A stretch of 61,770 bases of DNA from Ignavibacteriae bacterium HGW-Ignavibacteriae-4 (GTDB lineage: Bacteria > Bacteroidota > Ignavibacteria > Kapaibacteriales > UBA2268): NCBI GenBank assembly GCA_002839765.1, contig PGYR01000013.1:1-61770 (forward strand), read 5' to 3'. Positions 37,296 to 46,548 of the stretch are shown in pieces (the first letter of the stretch is position 1; every line of letters begins with the position of its first letter). Position numbers and translations under genes: made by a program. A model generated the notes under the pieces. The model was not told where the DNA came from and searched no databases. It was given only the letters and a program-made list of their open reading frames with translations.

Positions 37296-39290
37296 CTAAT
37301 CGTCGATTCCTTCGTCGTCTTCATCTTCTGTTAATATGAATTTCTCCAGAAATTCATCGCCAATTTCGCCTATAAATCTAGATGGTTCACTTAAAACCAT
37401 ACCGCTCTCTCTATCAAAAATACCAAATGGATAAATAATATATAAATAATCTTTTGCACGAGTAACTGCAACATAAAACAATCTTCGCTCTTCTTCAACT
37501 GAATCAATAGTATGTGTAGATTTTGCTGACGGGAATTTTCCTTCTGTTGCCCATATTAGGAACACTACTTTCCACTCCAATCCTTTGGCAGAGTGGATAG
37601 TCGAGATAGTTAAGTATTCATCTTCTTTAGATTCGGGTTCCAATTCATCCAACGAATTAATTGGAGGATCCAATGCCATATCATTTAAGAAAGTAGGTAA
37701 GTCATTATACTGGTCTGTTATCTGCAAAAATGTTTCAATGTCTCTCCAACGTTTATTGACGTTGTCATATTTCTCATCCATATATTCTTTGTAGTAAAAT
37801 GCAAGTTCAGATGCAGCATAAGTAATATCAGTTGGATCGAAGTTCTTAGCTACTAATTTGAATAGATTTGTGATTCCCACATTCTTATTAAGTGTAGGTA
37901 ACACATCTTTGTAATTGCTAATAGTTAATCGATTATCTGATATATTATCTATTATCTTTCTTGTGGTAGCAGGGCCAACTCCATCTACAAGCATTAGTAC
38001 TCTTTGCCACGCTACAACATCTTTGGGGTTAAAGAGTAATCTCATATATGAAATCAAATCCTTTATATGAGCTGTTTCTATGAATTTCATTCCACCAAAT
38101 TTGACATAAGGTATATTCGATTTATTGAGATCTATCTCCAGATCAAAGGCATGATAACTAGAACGGAAAAGCACAGCTATATTTTCTAACTCAATACCTT
38201 GCTCACGTAACTCCAGTATCTGCTGTACTACAAATTCTGATTGTTGTCTTTCTCTATTTGCTGCAACTAAATATGGTTTTTCACCTATTCTATCTCTGCT
38301 GAAAAGCTTTTTCTCATATTTAAAAGCGGCACCATTTATTATCTCATTCGATAAATCAAGAATTTGTTCAGTGCTTCTGTAGTTCTGCTCTATCTTATAA
38401 ACTTCGCATTTCTCGAAACTCTCTGGAAAAAAGAATATATTCTGGTGGTCAGCACCACGGAACGAGTAGATTGACTGAGCATCATCACCAACCGCCATTA
38501 TGTTATTCTCTTCTCCACCAAGTAGAAGTATAATCTCGTGCTGTATTCTATTAGTATCTTGATATTCATCTACCATTATGTGCTTGTACATATTAGTTAT
38601 TTGCTTTCTTGCATCTGGATTTTCTTTTAGTAATTCCAATAGATATAAAAGCAAATCATCATAGTCCATTACATTAGCTACTTTCTTATACTTATGATAA
38701 TCCATAAAAATAGTATTTATCTGATCTTCGTACTCAACGAATTTGGGATAATACTCCTCTAAGATAGTTAATGTACTTTCTCGTTTATTAGTAGAAAGTG
38801 AGAGTATTTTATGAAGTGTATTTTTCTTTGGGAATCTCTTTTTGATACTTGGAGGGAGGTGACGACCTCTTATCAAATCTATAGTATCAGCTGAGTCTTG
38901 TTGATCAATTATACTGAACTCTTGTGAAAATCCTATTTGCTTATAGTATTGCTTTAACATTTTCAGTGCAAAAGAATGAAAAGTACCAGTAGTAATTTTA
39001 CCAGCGCGAGTATCAAGTAGAGATGTTATCCGAGAAAGCATTTCAGCTGATGCCTTTCTAGTAAAAGTCAGTAGCAATATACTTCGTGGGTCGATCCCAT
39101 CTTCTATTAACCTAGATACTCGATATACTAAGGTCCTAGTTTTACCAGTACCGGCACCTGCCAATACGAGAGCAGCACCCTTATCGTGCATCACTGCCCT
39201 GAGCTGTTCTTCGTTCAGGCTAGTTTTGTAATCTACCGAATACTCTCTAGTTGCTAAGGTGACTTTCTTCTTTAATCTAAGTTTTTTCAT
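37296..39290 (-). CDS. UvrD/PcrA/Rep-type superfamily 1 DNA helicase
   Basis: The 664-residue 3'-5' helicase has motif Ia-I L-N-E-E-Q and A-G-A-G-T-G-K-T-R-T (Walker A, 44-53), motif II V-D-E-Y-Q-D-T-N, motif III G-D-D-A-Q-S-I-Y-S-F-R-G-A, motif IV Q-N-Y-R-S-T, motif V T-I-H-S-A-K-G-L-E-W and motif VI R-R-L-F-Y-V-A-V-T-R-A. It is shorter than PcrA/UvrD (about 720-740 residues), mainly because the C-terminal tail is reduced to an acidic E-D-E-D-D-E stretch. It starts 6 bp after the K+ channel gene. Confidence 0.92.
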   Translation of the reverse strand: MKKLRLKKKVTLATREYSVDYKTSLNEEQLRAVMHDKGAALVLAGAGTGKTRTLVYRVSRLIEDGIDPRSILLLTFTRKASAEMLSRITSLLDTRAGKITTGTFHSFALKMLKQYYKQIGFSQEFSIIDQQDSADTIDLIRGRHLPPSIKKRFPKKNTLHKILSLSTNKRESTLTILEEYYPKFVEYEDQINTIFMDYHKYKKVANVMDYDDLLLYLLELLKENPDARKQITNMYKHIMVDEYQDTNRIQHEIILLLGGEENNIMAVGDDAQSIYSFRGADHQNIFFFPESFEKCEVYKIEQNYRSTEQILDLSNEIINGAAFKYEKKLFSRDRIGEKPYLVAANRERQQSEFVVQQILELREQGIELENIAVLFRSSYHAFDLEIDLNKSNIPYVKFGGMKFIETAHIKDLISYMRLLFNPKDVVAWQRVLMLVDGVGPATTRKIIDNISDNRLTISNYKDVLPTLNKNVGITNLFKLVAKNFDPTDITYAASELAFYYKEYMDEKYDNVNKRWRDIETFLQITDQYNDLPTFLNDMALDPPINSLDELEPESKEDEYLTISTIHSAKGLEWKVVFLIWATEGKFPSAKSTHTIDSVEEERRLFYVAVTRAKDYLYIIYPFGIFDRESGMVLSEPSRFIGEIGDEFLEKFILTEDEDDEGIDD

Positions 39291-39296
39291 TTATAA

Positions 39297-40109
39297 TTAT
39301 AACTTTTCGCCACAATGAAAACAATATCTTGCATTAATCTCAGACGTTTTAGTCTGACAATTAGCACATTTTACTAACCTCACTTTATTGCGCTCATTCT
39401 CTTTCAAAGTTTTCATCTCTGTTGATACTATTCCAGTAGGAACGGCAATTATTGCATACCCCATTATCATAATAATTGAAGCGAGGAATTGTCCCAAATT
39501 TGAAGAAGGGGCTATATCACCATAGCCAACTGTAGTCAATGTTACTATAGCCCAATAGATGCTCCTCGGAATACTAGTAAACCCCGATTCAGCTGACTCT
39601 ATCATATACATCAGAGTCCCCATTACTGTTACCATAGACAATACAGCTAATAAGAACACTAGTATTTTCTTCTTGCTAGCATTTAATGCTTTTTTCAGTT
39701 CACCTGCTTCAGTTACGAACCCTATTAGCTTTAGCACTCGGAATACTCTGAGCAAACGGAGTGTTCTAATAGTAATTAGAGCCGAAGATTTGACATTGAA
39801 AAATAATCCGAAATATGTTGGGAAAATTGATAAAAAATCAACTATCCCGAAAAAGCTAAATATATATTTCAGTTTATGTTCAGAAATGTATATTCTCGCT
39901 ATATATTCTAAAGTAAATAGTATAGTAAATCCAATTTCAAGTGTTGTAAATAAATCACCATACTTAATTCTTAAATCTGCGACACTATCGAGCATCACTA
40001 CTATCACACTTGCAATAATTGCGAAAATTAATACTATATCAAATAATTTTCCTGATGTTGTATCTGCTTCGAATACTATGTGATATATTCTATTTTTGAA
40101 TGAATTCAA
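39297..40109 (-). CDS. Voltage-gated potassium channel with C-terminal zinc ribbon
   Basis: The 270-residue protein has six membrane segments. S4 is R115-x-x-R-x-x-R-x-x-R-x-x-K (about 115-127), with arginines every third position, and the pore loop carries the K+ selectivity filter T-V-G-Y-G-D (193-198). After S6 there is a short coiled link and then a four-cysteine zinc ribbon (C248, C251, C263, C266). The fused ribbon is unusual compared with plain Kv channels. It is the first gene of the minus-strand run, 6 bp ahead of the helicase, and is divergent from a T9SS gene. Confidence 0.92.
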   Translation of the reverse strand: MNSFKNRIYHIVFEADTTSGKLFDIVLIFAIIASVIVVMLDSVADLRIKYGDLFTTLEIGFTILFTLEYIARIYISEHKLKYIFSFFGIVDFLSIFPTYFGLFFNVKSSALITIRTLRLLRVFRVLKLIGFVTEAGELKKALNASKKKILVFLLAVLSMVTVMGTLMYMIESAESGFTSIPRSIYWAIVTLTTVGYGDIAPSSNLGQFLASIIMIMGYAIIAVPTGIVSTEMKTLKENERNKVRLVKCANCQTKTSEINARYCFHCGEKL

Positions 40110-40204
40110 ATTTACTATTCTGTTATTCCGTGAAAACTAATATGCAATGATAAAAATTATTCTTAACTTATGCTGATAAATTATTAAAATGATGAAAAAA
40201 TAAC

Positions 40205-41086
40205 ATGAAAAAACTGATTACTTTACTTTCTGCTCTATTTGTATTATTTATTTCTACTAATGCAGAAGCTCAGCTATTTACCAAATACACAGCTAAAGCA
40301 GAATTAACAACTGCAATTAATTTCTCGAAATCAAATTCCCAATTTTTATCTCCTGTTGTTATGGCAATTGCAACTATGAAAGATGAGTTTGTAGTATCTG
40401 GTATCACTGTAAAACCGGGTATGAGTATGACCAATGGAAAATCAGAAGCATGGGTATATGTTATAGAAGATGAGGCTACTAATGAAAGGGCAGTTATTGG
40501 TGTAGTGAAATCTATTCTTGGAACTCAAGCACTTGATATCTCTGATCAAGGCGGTATATCAGTCCCTAGTTTTATTACTAAGCCGGTTACGGGGGCTTGG
40601 ATAGATTCAGACAAAATGGTTGACTTTGTTTCTGCAAATGTTTCATATCAGAACTATATAAAAGCTAATCCAACTGCTGAGCCGACTACGACTATACTTG
40701 CAATCAATACTTTCAACTCGCTCTATACCATGAATTATCCGTATTGGATTAATAATTTTGGCGAGAATGATGAATTCGTTTGCTATACTGATGCTCTTAC
40801 AGGAGAGACTGATTGTCAAACAGTTTCAAGCGTAAAACAGGTTGAATCAATATCAAATTCATTTGCACCTAACCCAGCTAATAACTATATAAATCTGAAT
40901 TTGGATAATAGAAATGGCAAATTTGATAGTATCAAAATAGTTGATATATTTGGAAATACAGTTTATGAGTCAAGTAATAGAAACACAAATCAAATAGACG
41001 TGACAAACTTTGCAAATGGTGCTTATACTATAATGTATGAGTACAAAAACAAAATAGAAACTGAAAAATTATTAATACAAAAATAA
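40205..41086 (+). CDS. Secreted T9SS type A sorting-domain protein (293 aa)
   Basis: A signal peptide (residues 1-22, ending T-N-A-E-A-Q) is followed by a passenger of about 190 residues with no domain I can name. The C-terminal sorting domain (about 218-293) begins F-A-P-N-P-A-N-N-Y and contains I-K-I-V-D-I-F-G-N-T-V-Y and F-A-N-G-A-Y-T-I-M-Y. Two cysteines near residues 197 and 205 could form a disulfide. It lies 13 bp before glyA on the same strand. Expected location: cell surface or medium. Function unknown. Confidence 0.82.
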   Translation: MKKLITLLSALFVLFISTNAEAQLFTKYTAKAELTTAINFSKSNSQFLSPVVMAIATMKDEFVVSGITVKPGMSMTNGKSEAWVYVIEDEATNERAVIGVVKSILGTQALDISDQGGISVPSFITKPVTGAWIDSDKMVDFVSANVSYQNYIKANPTAEPTTTILAINTFNSLYTMNYPYWINNFGENDEFVCYTDALTGETDCQTVSSVKQVESISNSFAPNPANNYINLNLDNRNGKFDSIKIVDIFGNTVYESSNRNTNQIDVTNFANGAYTIMYEYKNKIETEKLLIQK

Positions 41087-41099
41087 ATACTGGTAAAAT

Positions 41100-42398
41100 A
41101 TGTACGATAATATCAAAATGAACGATCCTGAGTTATTCCATGCGATTACGGAAGAAAGCGGAAGACAACATCAAAAATTAGAATTAATAGCAAGTGAGAA
41201 CTTCGTTTCCGATGCTGTATTAGAAGCTGCTGGCTCGGTACTAACTAATAAGTACGCTGAAGGATATCCAAATGCCCGTTACTATGGTGGATGTGAATTT
41301 GTAGATTTGGCAGAGAATTTAGCAATTGAAAGAGCTAAAAAACTATTCGGTGCTGAATATGCAAACGTACAACCTCACAGTGGTAGTACTGCAAATATGG
41401 CTGTTTACTTCTCTTTCATCCAACATGGCGACAAGGTTATGGGACTTAGCTTAGAGCACGGTGGTCACTTGACTCACGGTTCTCAAGTTAATTTCTCAGG
41501 TATGTGGTTTAATTTTGTTCCATATTTCTTAGATGAAGAAGGTAGAATAGACTATAACCAAGTAGAAGAGTTAGCTAAAAAAGAAAGACCGAAGTTAATA
41601 ACTGTCGGTGCATCTGCTTATTCTAGGAACATAGATTATAAACGTTTCAGAGAAATAGCTGACTCTGTAGGAGCTTTCCTTTTTGCTGATATAGCTCACC
41701 CAGCTGGATTGATTGCAAAAGGTCATTTGAACTCGCCAATACCACATGCTCATATAGTAGCAACTACTACTCATAAAACACTTCGTGGTCCTCGTGGCGG
41801 ACTAATATTAATGGGTAAAGATTTCGAAAATCCTTTCGGTATAGTAGCCCCAAAATCTGGAAGAGTGAAGAATATGAGTGAGATAGTAAATTCACGAGTA
41901 ATGCCTGGTATGCAAGGTGGACCACTAATGCACATAATAGCTGCAAAAGCTACTGCGTTCAAAGAATCGCTTACTGATGATTTTACAGATTATACTGCAC
42001 AGATTATTAAAAATGCAAATGCTTTATCAACTGCACTTGCAGCAAAAGATTATAATATAATGTCTGGTGGAACGGATAATCACCTTATGCTTATTGACTT
42101 GCGTAACAAAGGTTTGACAGGTAAGAAAGCTGAGAATACACTAGACGAAGCTGGTATGACTTGTAACAAGAACTCTGTTCCGAATGATGATCAATCACCA
42201 TTGGTGACATCGGGTATCCGTCTTGGTACACCAGCACTAACCACACGAGGAATGAAAGAAGATGATATGCGAACAGTCGCTGATTTCATTGACAGAGCTA
42301 TATCTAGTGTAGATAATGAAAGTGCAATCGAGACTATTAAACATGAAGTACACGAATTCACAAGTGGTTTCCCACTCCACGTTCCTGTGAAAATGTAG
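41100..42398 (+). CDS. glyA: Serine hydroxymethyltransferase
   Basis: This PLP enzyme interconverts serine and glycine with tetrahydrofolate. The 432-residue protein has [35 protein letters not shown] and the PLP lysine in [13 protein letters not shown]. Length is close to other bacterial GlyA (415-430). It follows the small T9SS gene by 13 bp and is closed by a strong terminator. Confidence 0.97.
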   Translation: MYDNIKMNDPELFHAITEESGRQHQKLELIASENFVSDAVLEAAGSVLTNKYAEGYPNARYYGGCEFVDLAENLAIERAKKLFGAEYANVQPHSGSTANMAVYFSFIQHGDKVMGLSLEHGGHLTHGSQVNFSGMWFNFVPYFLDEEGRIDYNQVEELAKKERPKLITVGASAYSRNIDYKRFREIADSVGAFLFADIAHPAGLIAKGHLNSPIPHAHIVATTTHKTLRGPRGGLILMGKDFENPFGIVAPKSGRVKNMSEIVNSRVMPGMQGGPLMHIIAAKATAFKESLTDDFTDYTAQIIKNANALSTALAAKDYNIMSGGTDNHLMLIDLRNKGLTGKKAENTLDEAGMTCNKNSVPNDDQSPLVTSGIRLGTPALTTRGMKEDDMRTVADFIDRAISSVDNESAIETIKHEVHEFTSGFPLHVPVKM

Positions 42399-42426
42399 TA
42401 TTGATAATGATAAGAATTTGAAAGAA

Positions 42427-42455
42427 AAGGCTGCCTGAGGGTGGCCTTTTTTTTT
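42427..42455 (+). terminator. Rho-independent terminator after glyA
   Basis: A 9-bp stem (arms 42427-42435 and 42440-42448, two G-T pairs) with loop TGAG is followed by nine T. It lies 28 bp after the glyA stop. Its 17-bp core is identical to the terminator of the phosphohexomutase gene. Confidence 0.88.
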
Positions 42456-42528
42456 GTGTAATAATAGTTTTTCTTAGTATATAGACAAAGAATAAGTATT
42501 CCCTTTTAAAAAGTGAACAATTTAAATG

Positions 42529-42951
42529 TTACATGATTGTGAAAAAGTAAATCAATTTTTTGTTTACAGTATCTATAATAATAGTTGTGAATTCATTTTG
42601 GAACCAATTATCTTTATATACTCCTTCACTGTTCTTTAGAAAAGGTGCTAATTCAGAATTAGAAAATAAATCAGTACTATCATTATTCATATTGAATGTA
42701 TTGAATCCTTTAAGAGTTAATGAGTTAGTTATAAAATTTACTTTTTCTTTTTCAATTTTGTAAATTATAATTTTATTACCATTTCCATTGAAATCATTCC
42801 ATTGTTCTATTACTTCTATTTTAGTCAAATATTCTTCTAATTTTATACCTGAAATAGATTCTATTCTTTTAATATTTGGGTTACTACACCCTACAAGAAT
42901 TAAAAAACTTGTAATGAATATCAATTTAAACTTATCTTTTAGAAAATCCAT
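42529..42951 (-). CDS. Small hypothetical lipoprotein; possible partner of the RHS-core protein
   Basis: The 140-residue protein has a basic N-terminus, hydrophobic core and lipobox (L-I-L-V-G-C, Cys22), so it should be lipidated. The remainder matches no family I know. Its start lies inside the preceding RHS-core gene (20-bp overlap), so the two are probably translated together. A small gene directly after a variable RHS tail is the usual place for an immunity protein, and a lipoprotein would act in the periplasm where the tail would arrive. This role is inference from position only. Confidence 0.6.
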   Translation of the reverse strand: MDFLKDKFKLIFITSFLILVGCSNPNIKRIESISGIKLEEYLTKIEVIEQWNDFNGNGNKIIIYKIEKEKVNFITNSLTLKGFNTFNMNNDSTDLFSNSELAPFLKNSEGVYKDNWFQNEFTTIIIDTVNKKLIYFFTIM

Positions 42952-43951
42952 ACTTTATACTAAATGGTTTTGAAGAATTTGGTGAAAAGAAATCTACTGT
43001 TCTTGTTATTAATTCATTTTTAATTCCTCTTTCACTCCAATTGTCTTTTGAATCGAAATCATAGTAGTCATAAAAACCAACTATCTCATCATTTTGATTG
43101 TAATATAATTGAGAGGTTCCAAATACTTTGTTATATTCACTAGTTGAATAGAAACTAACATTTTGACGATAACCTAATCGATATGTTCCATCTGAGTTTT
43201 TAAGTTTAATATTAGTTACCCCTGAAGTTTTTGGCTTATTTTCTTTGACATATAACAAAATTCCGGCAAACCTTTGACTTGAGAGTTCAACATCACCACC
43301 TCCAGTCCAGTAGTTCTCAAACATATTTTTACTAAACTCTGAACCGGCATTATCACGAATGTTATTTCCAATAAAACGTAAGTCACTTCTATAAGGTGCG
43401 CTGCTACTGTTTTCAACTTTAAATATATCTCCTACATTTAATTGAAGTATTCCTTTGTCATTTACTGTATATCCTTGTTCCCCAAGCATTTTAATAGATC
43501 TTTCAGGAGAAGTATTTAAATAACTAGAAAATGACCAAGCATTATCTCCTTTTTCTGCAACTAAATTACCATTATCATCCTTTTCCCATCTTCCATCTGG
43601 GTCAGTATACCTTATTGGATTATCAAACCCAAACCTATATGGAGACCAATCTGGCGCTGAACCGGCTAAAGGATCCACACTACTCCACCTTAATTGCATT
43701 TCTTCAGGTATTTCTTTTTCTTCGACATTTCCACTTCTAGCAATAATCGACACTTTTGCAAGATTGAAATCAAAAAATAAAGCACTAATCTTCGAAGTTG
43801 TATCTTCGTTGACTATCATAAATTTGTTTTGTCTTAGATTTTCCATTTTAGATTCCATTTCGGAATTATTATATCCGAAATGCTCGTAAGGATTCTTAGC
43901 GTTAGCCAAGCTGACTGCTAAAAATAGAATTAATAGTATTCTAGTCTTCAT
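42932..43951 (-). CDS. Secreted orphan RHS-core protein with variable C-terminal tail
   Basis: The 339-residue protein begins with a signal peptide (residues 1-18, ending S-L-A-N-A-K). Residues 88-120 form the RHS-associated core, with R-W-S-S-V-D-P-L-A, S-P-Y-R-F-G-F-D-N-P-I-R-Y and T-D-P-D-G-R. In full RHS proteins this core ends a cage of YD repeats of 1000 residues or more and precedes a variable effector. Here the cage is missing: only about 70 residues lie between signal and core. The 219-residue tail (121-339) has no fold I can name. It overlaps the transglutaminase-like gene by 11 bp and the small lipoprotein gene by 20 bp. Confidence 0.75.
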   Translation of the reverse strand: MKTRILLILFLAVSLANAKNPYEHFGYNNSEMESKMENLRQNKFMIVNEDTTSKISALFFDFNLAKVSIIARSGNVEEKEIPEEMQLRWSSVDPLAGSAPDWSPYRFGFDNPIRYTDPDGRWEKDDNGNLVAEKGDNAWSFSSYLNTSPERSIKMLGEQGYTVNDKGILQLNVGDIFKVENSSSAPYRSDLRFIGNNIRDNAGSEFSKNMFENYWTGGGDVELSSQRFAGILLYVKENKPKTSGVTNIKLKNSDGTYRLGYRQNVSFYSTSEYNKVFGTSQLYYNQNDEIVGFYDYYDFDSKDNWSERGIKNELITRTVDFFSPNSSKPFSIKYGFSKR

Positions 43952-44966
43952 TTTTTACCTCAATAGTTTTCTTAGCTTCAGGGTTATTACTTTTTATAAA
44001 GTCTTTGTATTCTTCTAATCCTGATTTGATATATCCGAGTTCATCAATCCTATCCTTAAAACTTAACCATTTATTATTAACGGAATCAAGAGCAACTTTG
44101 TTCGTAGTTTTTGCTAAAGCAATACAATCATTATTAATTACGTTCATTTTAATTAGTATAGCGTTAACGTTATTACTATCTAATAATAGTGAATAATCTA
44201 TAATCTTAATTACATTCTCATCATAACCATATTTATAAATATAGGATTGAGCAAGGTTGAAAACACACAATGAAAGCGTCTCTCTATTGTCTAGCGGTTT
44301 CATATATATTCCTGTTTCCAATGCTTTCTCAGATATGTTACTATTTATTATTATCCATTCATCCCTCGGAAAATCACCACCATTTGTTAACTCCACATTA
44401 GTCCAGCCACCTTCTTCTTTTTGATGTTTTATAAAAACATGATTTGGTGCTAAAGATAATCTTGCTTCTCCACCTATTTCTTCTACGAGTATTTTATACA
44501 AGTAAGGTAGAGAAACACAATTTCCAGTTTTAGTATCTAGCAGTTTAGTAACAAAGTGACTTGTTTGTGAAGAATCCCCCATAAAATCTTCAAAGTCATA
44601 AGAGCATTTTTTAAAATTATTTAATTCATTTGGCTTTGTCATCCATTGATATACTGCAAAATTGGGTGCTGTTTGGTAACTCTCGTAATTATTCTTTTTA
44701 ATAAACTGATTTAACATTATTTCAATAGAATCAATTCTATTATTGTAATCAACTATATTAAGAGTATCATTATGAAATGCATTTTCATTCAATAGTACAG
44801 CATCTTTAAATGAAAAATTTTCAGGATTTTCGTTCATTAACATTAATTTTTGAAAGGCCTTATTATAGCTCTTTTCACTAAGAGTTACTGTTTCTATATT
44901 CTTCAAGTTTGTACAAGAAGCGATTAAGAAAGATATAAATAATATATATATTAGTTTCCGTTTCAT
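43941..44966 (-). CDS. Transglutaminase-like (SirB1-type) lipoprotein
   Basis: The 341-residue protein has a lipoprotein signal (L-I-A-S-C, Cys18) and a transglutaminase/SirB1-like core: C150 in T-G-N-C-V-S-L-P-Y-L-Y, H176 in A-P-N-H-V-F-I-K-H and an acidic residue in N-V-E-L-T-N-G-G (E192). The Cys-His-Glu arrangement fits a papain-like active site of a protease, amidase or crosslinker. A helical, TPR-like region follows (about 230-330). It overlaps the RHS-core gene by 11 bp, so both are made together, and it could process the RHS protein, which is inference. Confidence 0.78.
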   Translation of the reverse strand: MKRKLIYILFISFLIASCTNLKNIETVTLSEKSYNKAFQKLMLMNENPENFSFKDAVLLNENAFHNDTLNIVDYNNRIDSIEIMLNQFIKKNNYESYQTAPNFAVYQWMTKPNELNNFKKCSYDFEDFMGDSSQTSHFVTKLLDTKTGNCVSLPYLYKILVEEIGGEARLSLAPNHVFIKHQKEEGGWTNVELTNGGDFPRDEWIIINSNISEKALETGIYMKPLDNRETLSLCVFNLAQSYIYKYGYDENVIKIIDYSLLLDSNNVNAILIKMNVINNDCIALAKTTNKVALDSVNNKWLSFKDRIDELGYIKSGLEEYKDFIKSNNPEAKKTIEVKNED

Positions 44967-45162
44967 AAAATCTAAATTGTATAATTATTTTGATATACGC
45001 AACTGGATAAATAGTAATTTATATTGATAATTGTTACAATTAGATGAATATTCAGACATTTTGGGATTAATACTTAAAAAAATTAGTCAAATTGGAGCAA
45101 TAATATTATAATATTTTTGACTTTTAATGTAAAAAGTGAAAGTTGTGGTGGAGTAAGGCCTT
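44967..45162. other. 196-bp AT-rich spacer without a gene
   Basis: No coding frame or RNA gene was seen. It should hold the promoter of the three-gene RHS cluster and the end of the coiled-coil gene transcript, but neither a clear TAnnTTTG site in the right place nor a hairpin with a T run was found. Confidence 0.45.
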
Positions 45163-46122
45163 TTATATCAACGCAACTAACACGACCATTAGCAGAAGAG
45201 AAACTACTGCGGTAACAAGTGCAATGTTCGATTTGCTTTTTGTAGAGTTTAGCTCAACTTCTAGTGATTTGTTCTCCCCTCTTACTATTGAGATTTGTTT
45301 CTCGTAGTCGTGGATTATCTTTTGGTTTCTTTCTTTTTCGACCTCGAATTCGCGCCTGTATGAGCGAATTGCCTTATCTAATTCTAATATATCATCTAAG
45401 AATTCAATTTTCTTTATTTTTTCTTGCCTTTCTTCTATTATATCTATTTTTTCGAGTAAGTGGCTTTCGGTGTTTCTTAGGTCACTATTGAATGTACGTG
45501 ACATAGATTCGGTGATAGACTTTATGCTATCCATGAATCCTTCGAGCGAACGCATTTGTTTAAAAATACGTGCGTTAGTCTCATCTTGCAATTTATTCGA
45601 TTCGTATATTCGCTTATCGTATTGCTCTAGATGTCTATCTACTTTGCGAATTCTATCATATATACGACTTTCCAGGGTTCTAGACTCTAACTCAATTTCT
45701 TTATCTACATAAGATTTGATAGAGCGAACTTCATCTGCTATTTTTTTCTCGACCTCGAATCTGAAATCTACGAATGCTTGTGTGAATTCATTTGATTCGA
45801 CCGCAAATTTTTCTAGTAGATTTTCGAATTCGCGTTTGTGTTGTTGTATTTTCTCGTAGTCTATTTCGAGCTGCTTTACTTGACTTATTTTTTCTTCTAT
45901 AGACTGAATACTATTGTCATATCTAATTTCTAGATCAATGATTTCATTATTAAACTTATCTTCGTACTTATCAGATATTTCTCGCAATTCATTGATATCA
46001 TTATTAATAGCATCACGCAACCCTTCCAATTCATTGAATAGAGATTTATATCTTTCAGCTTGATTTCTAACTGTAAGAAGTAAATTTTTTACATTTTCAT
46101 CAATTGCTTTAGTTTCTATCAT
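45163..46122 (-). CDS. Tail-anchored coiled-coil protein
   Basis: The 319-residue protein is almost wholly charged, heptad-patterned alpha helix (about residues 10-290) and ends in one membrane helix (about 300-319) with nothing after it, a tail-anchor layout with the coiled coil in the cytoplasm. No family is recognised. Its ATG overlaps the end of the 88-residue gene by 4 bp, so the two are coupled. Long coiled coils with a membrane tail act as tethers, division or chemosensory scaffolds, or phage-defence sensors; nothing in the sequence chooses among these. Confidence 0.62.
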   Translation of the reverse strand: MIETKAIDENVKNLLLTVRNQAERYKSLFNELEGLRDAINNDINELREISDKYEDKFNNEIIDLEIRYDNSIQSIEEKISQVKQLEIDYEKIQQHKREFENLLEKFAVESNEFTQAFVDFRFEVEKKIADEVRSIKSYVDKEIELESRTLESRIYDRIRKVDRHLEQYDKRIYESNKLQDETNARIFKQMRSLEGFMDSIKSITESMSRTFNSDLRNTESHLLEKIDIIEERQEKIKKIEFLDDILELDKAIRSYRREFEVEKERNQKIIHDYEKQISIVRGENKSLEVELNSTKSKSNIALVTAVVSLLLMVVLVALI

Positions 46123-46385
46123 TTCTCATTTTTCTCGATGAAATTAGTCAATTCATTGCTCAAAGCCGCGAGGTATTCATTATTGATTTCTTCTACTGCT
46201 TCTTGCGAGTATTCCTGTTGGATTATCATCACATTCTCTCTAAACTCTATATCATTCATATACTTATCGTAGAAAAAATCTTTGATATACTCATTAAGAA
46301 AACCATCTTTGGCCAGTGTCTCGAAGTGATTTACTGGCTTAACTAATGATTTTACTTTTTCAAGATATTTTTCAGAGAATTTCAT
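46119..46385 (-). CDS. Small helical hypothetical protein (88 aa), partner of the coiled-coil protein
   Basis: The 88-residue protein is predicted to be helical, acidic at the C-terminus, and without a signal peptide or membrane segment. No family is recognised. It is the first gene of a two-gene unit with the tail-anchored coiled-coil protein, overlapping it by 4 bp (ATGA). It is divergent from the RSH gene by 163 bp. Confidence 0.55.
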   Translation of the reverse strand: MKFSEKYLEKVKSLVKPVNHFETLAKDGFLNEYIKDFFYDKYMNDIEFRENVMIIQQEYSQEAVEEINNEYLAALSNELTNFIEKNEK

Positions 46386-46513
46386 TTCATATTAATTAAA
46401 TTTATTTTAATAATTAATCGGTAATGTCAGTGTATATGTTTAGTTAGAATCGATAAAAATCAATATATGAATTTTAGATTTAAAATCGTAACTAATAAGT
46501 GTTATAATTTTTT

Positions 46514-46521
46514 TATTTTTG
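46514..46521 (+). promoter_or_regulatory. Candidate -7 box (TAnnTTTG) for the RSH gene
   Basis: TATTTTTG lies 27 bp before the ATG at 46549. The matching upstream TTTG is absent at 19-20 bp, so support is partial. Confidence 0.4.
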
Positions 46522-46548
46522 TGCTACTTACCATAACAGATATAGAAA

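Noticed and set aside
39559-40083. 174-codon plus-strand open frame opposite the K+ channel
   Set aside because: It is the antisense shadow of a well-supported channel gene with complete S4 and pore motifs.
46391-46418. 8-bp inverted repeat of A and T only upstream of the 88-residue gene
   Set aside because: Arms made only of A and T in a region of extreme AT content are expected by chance.
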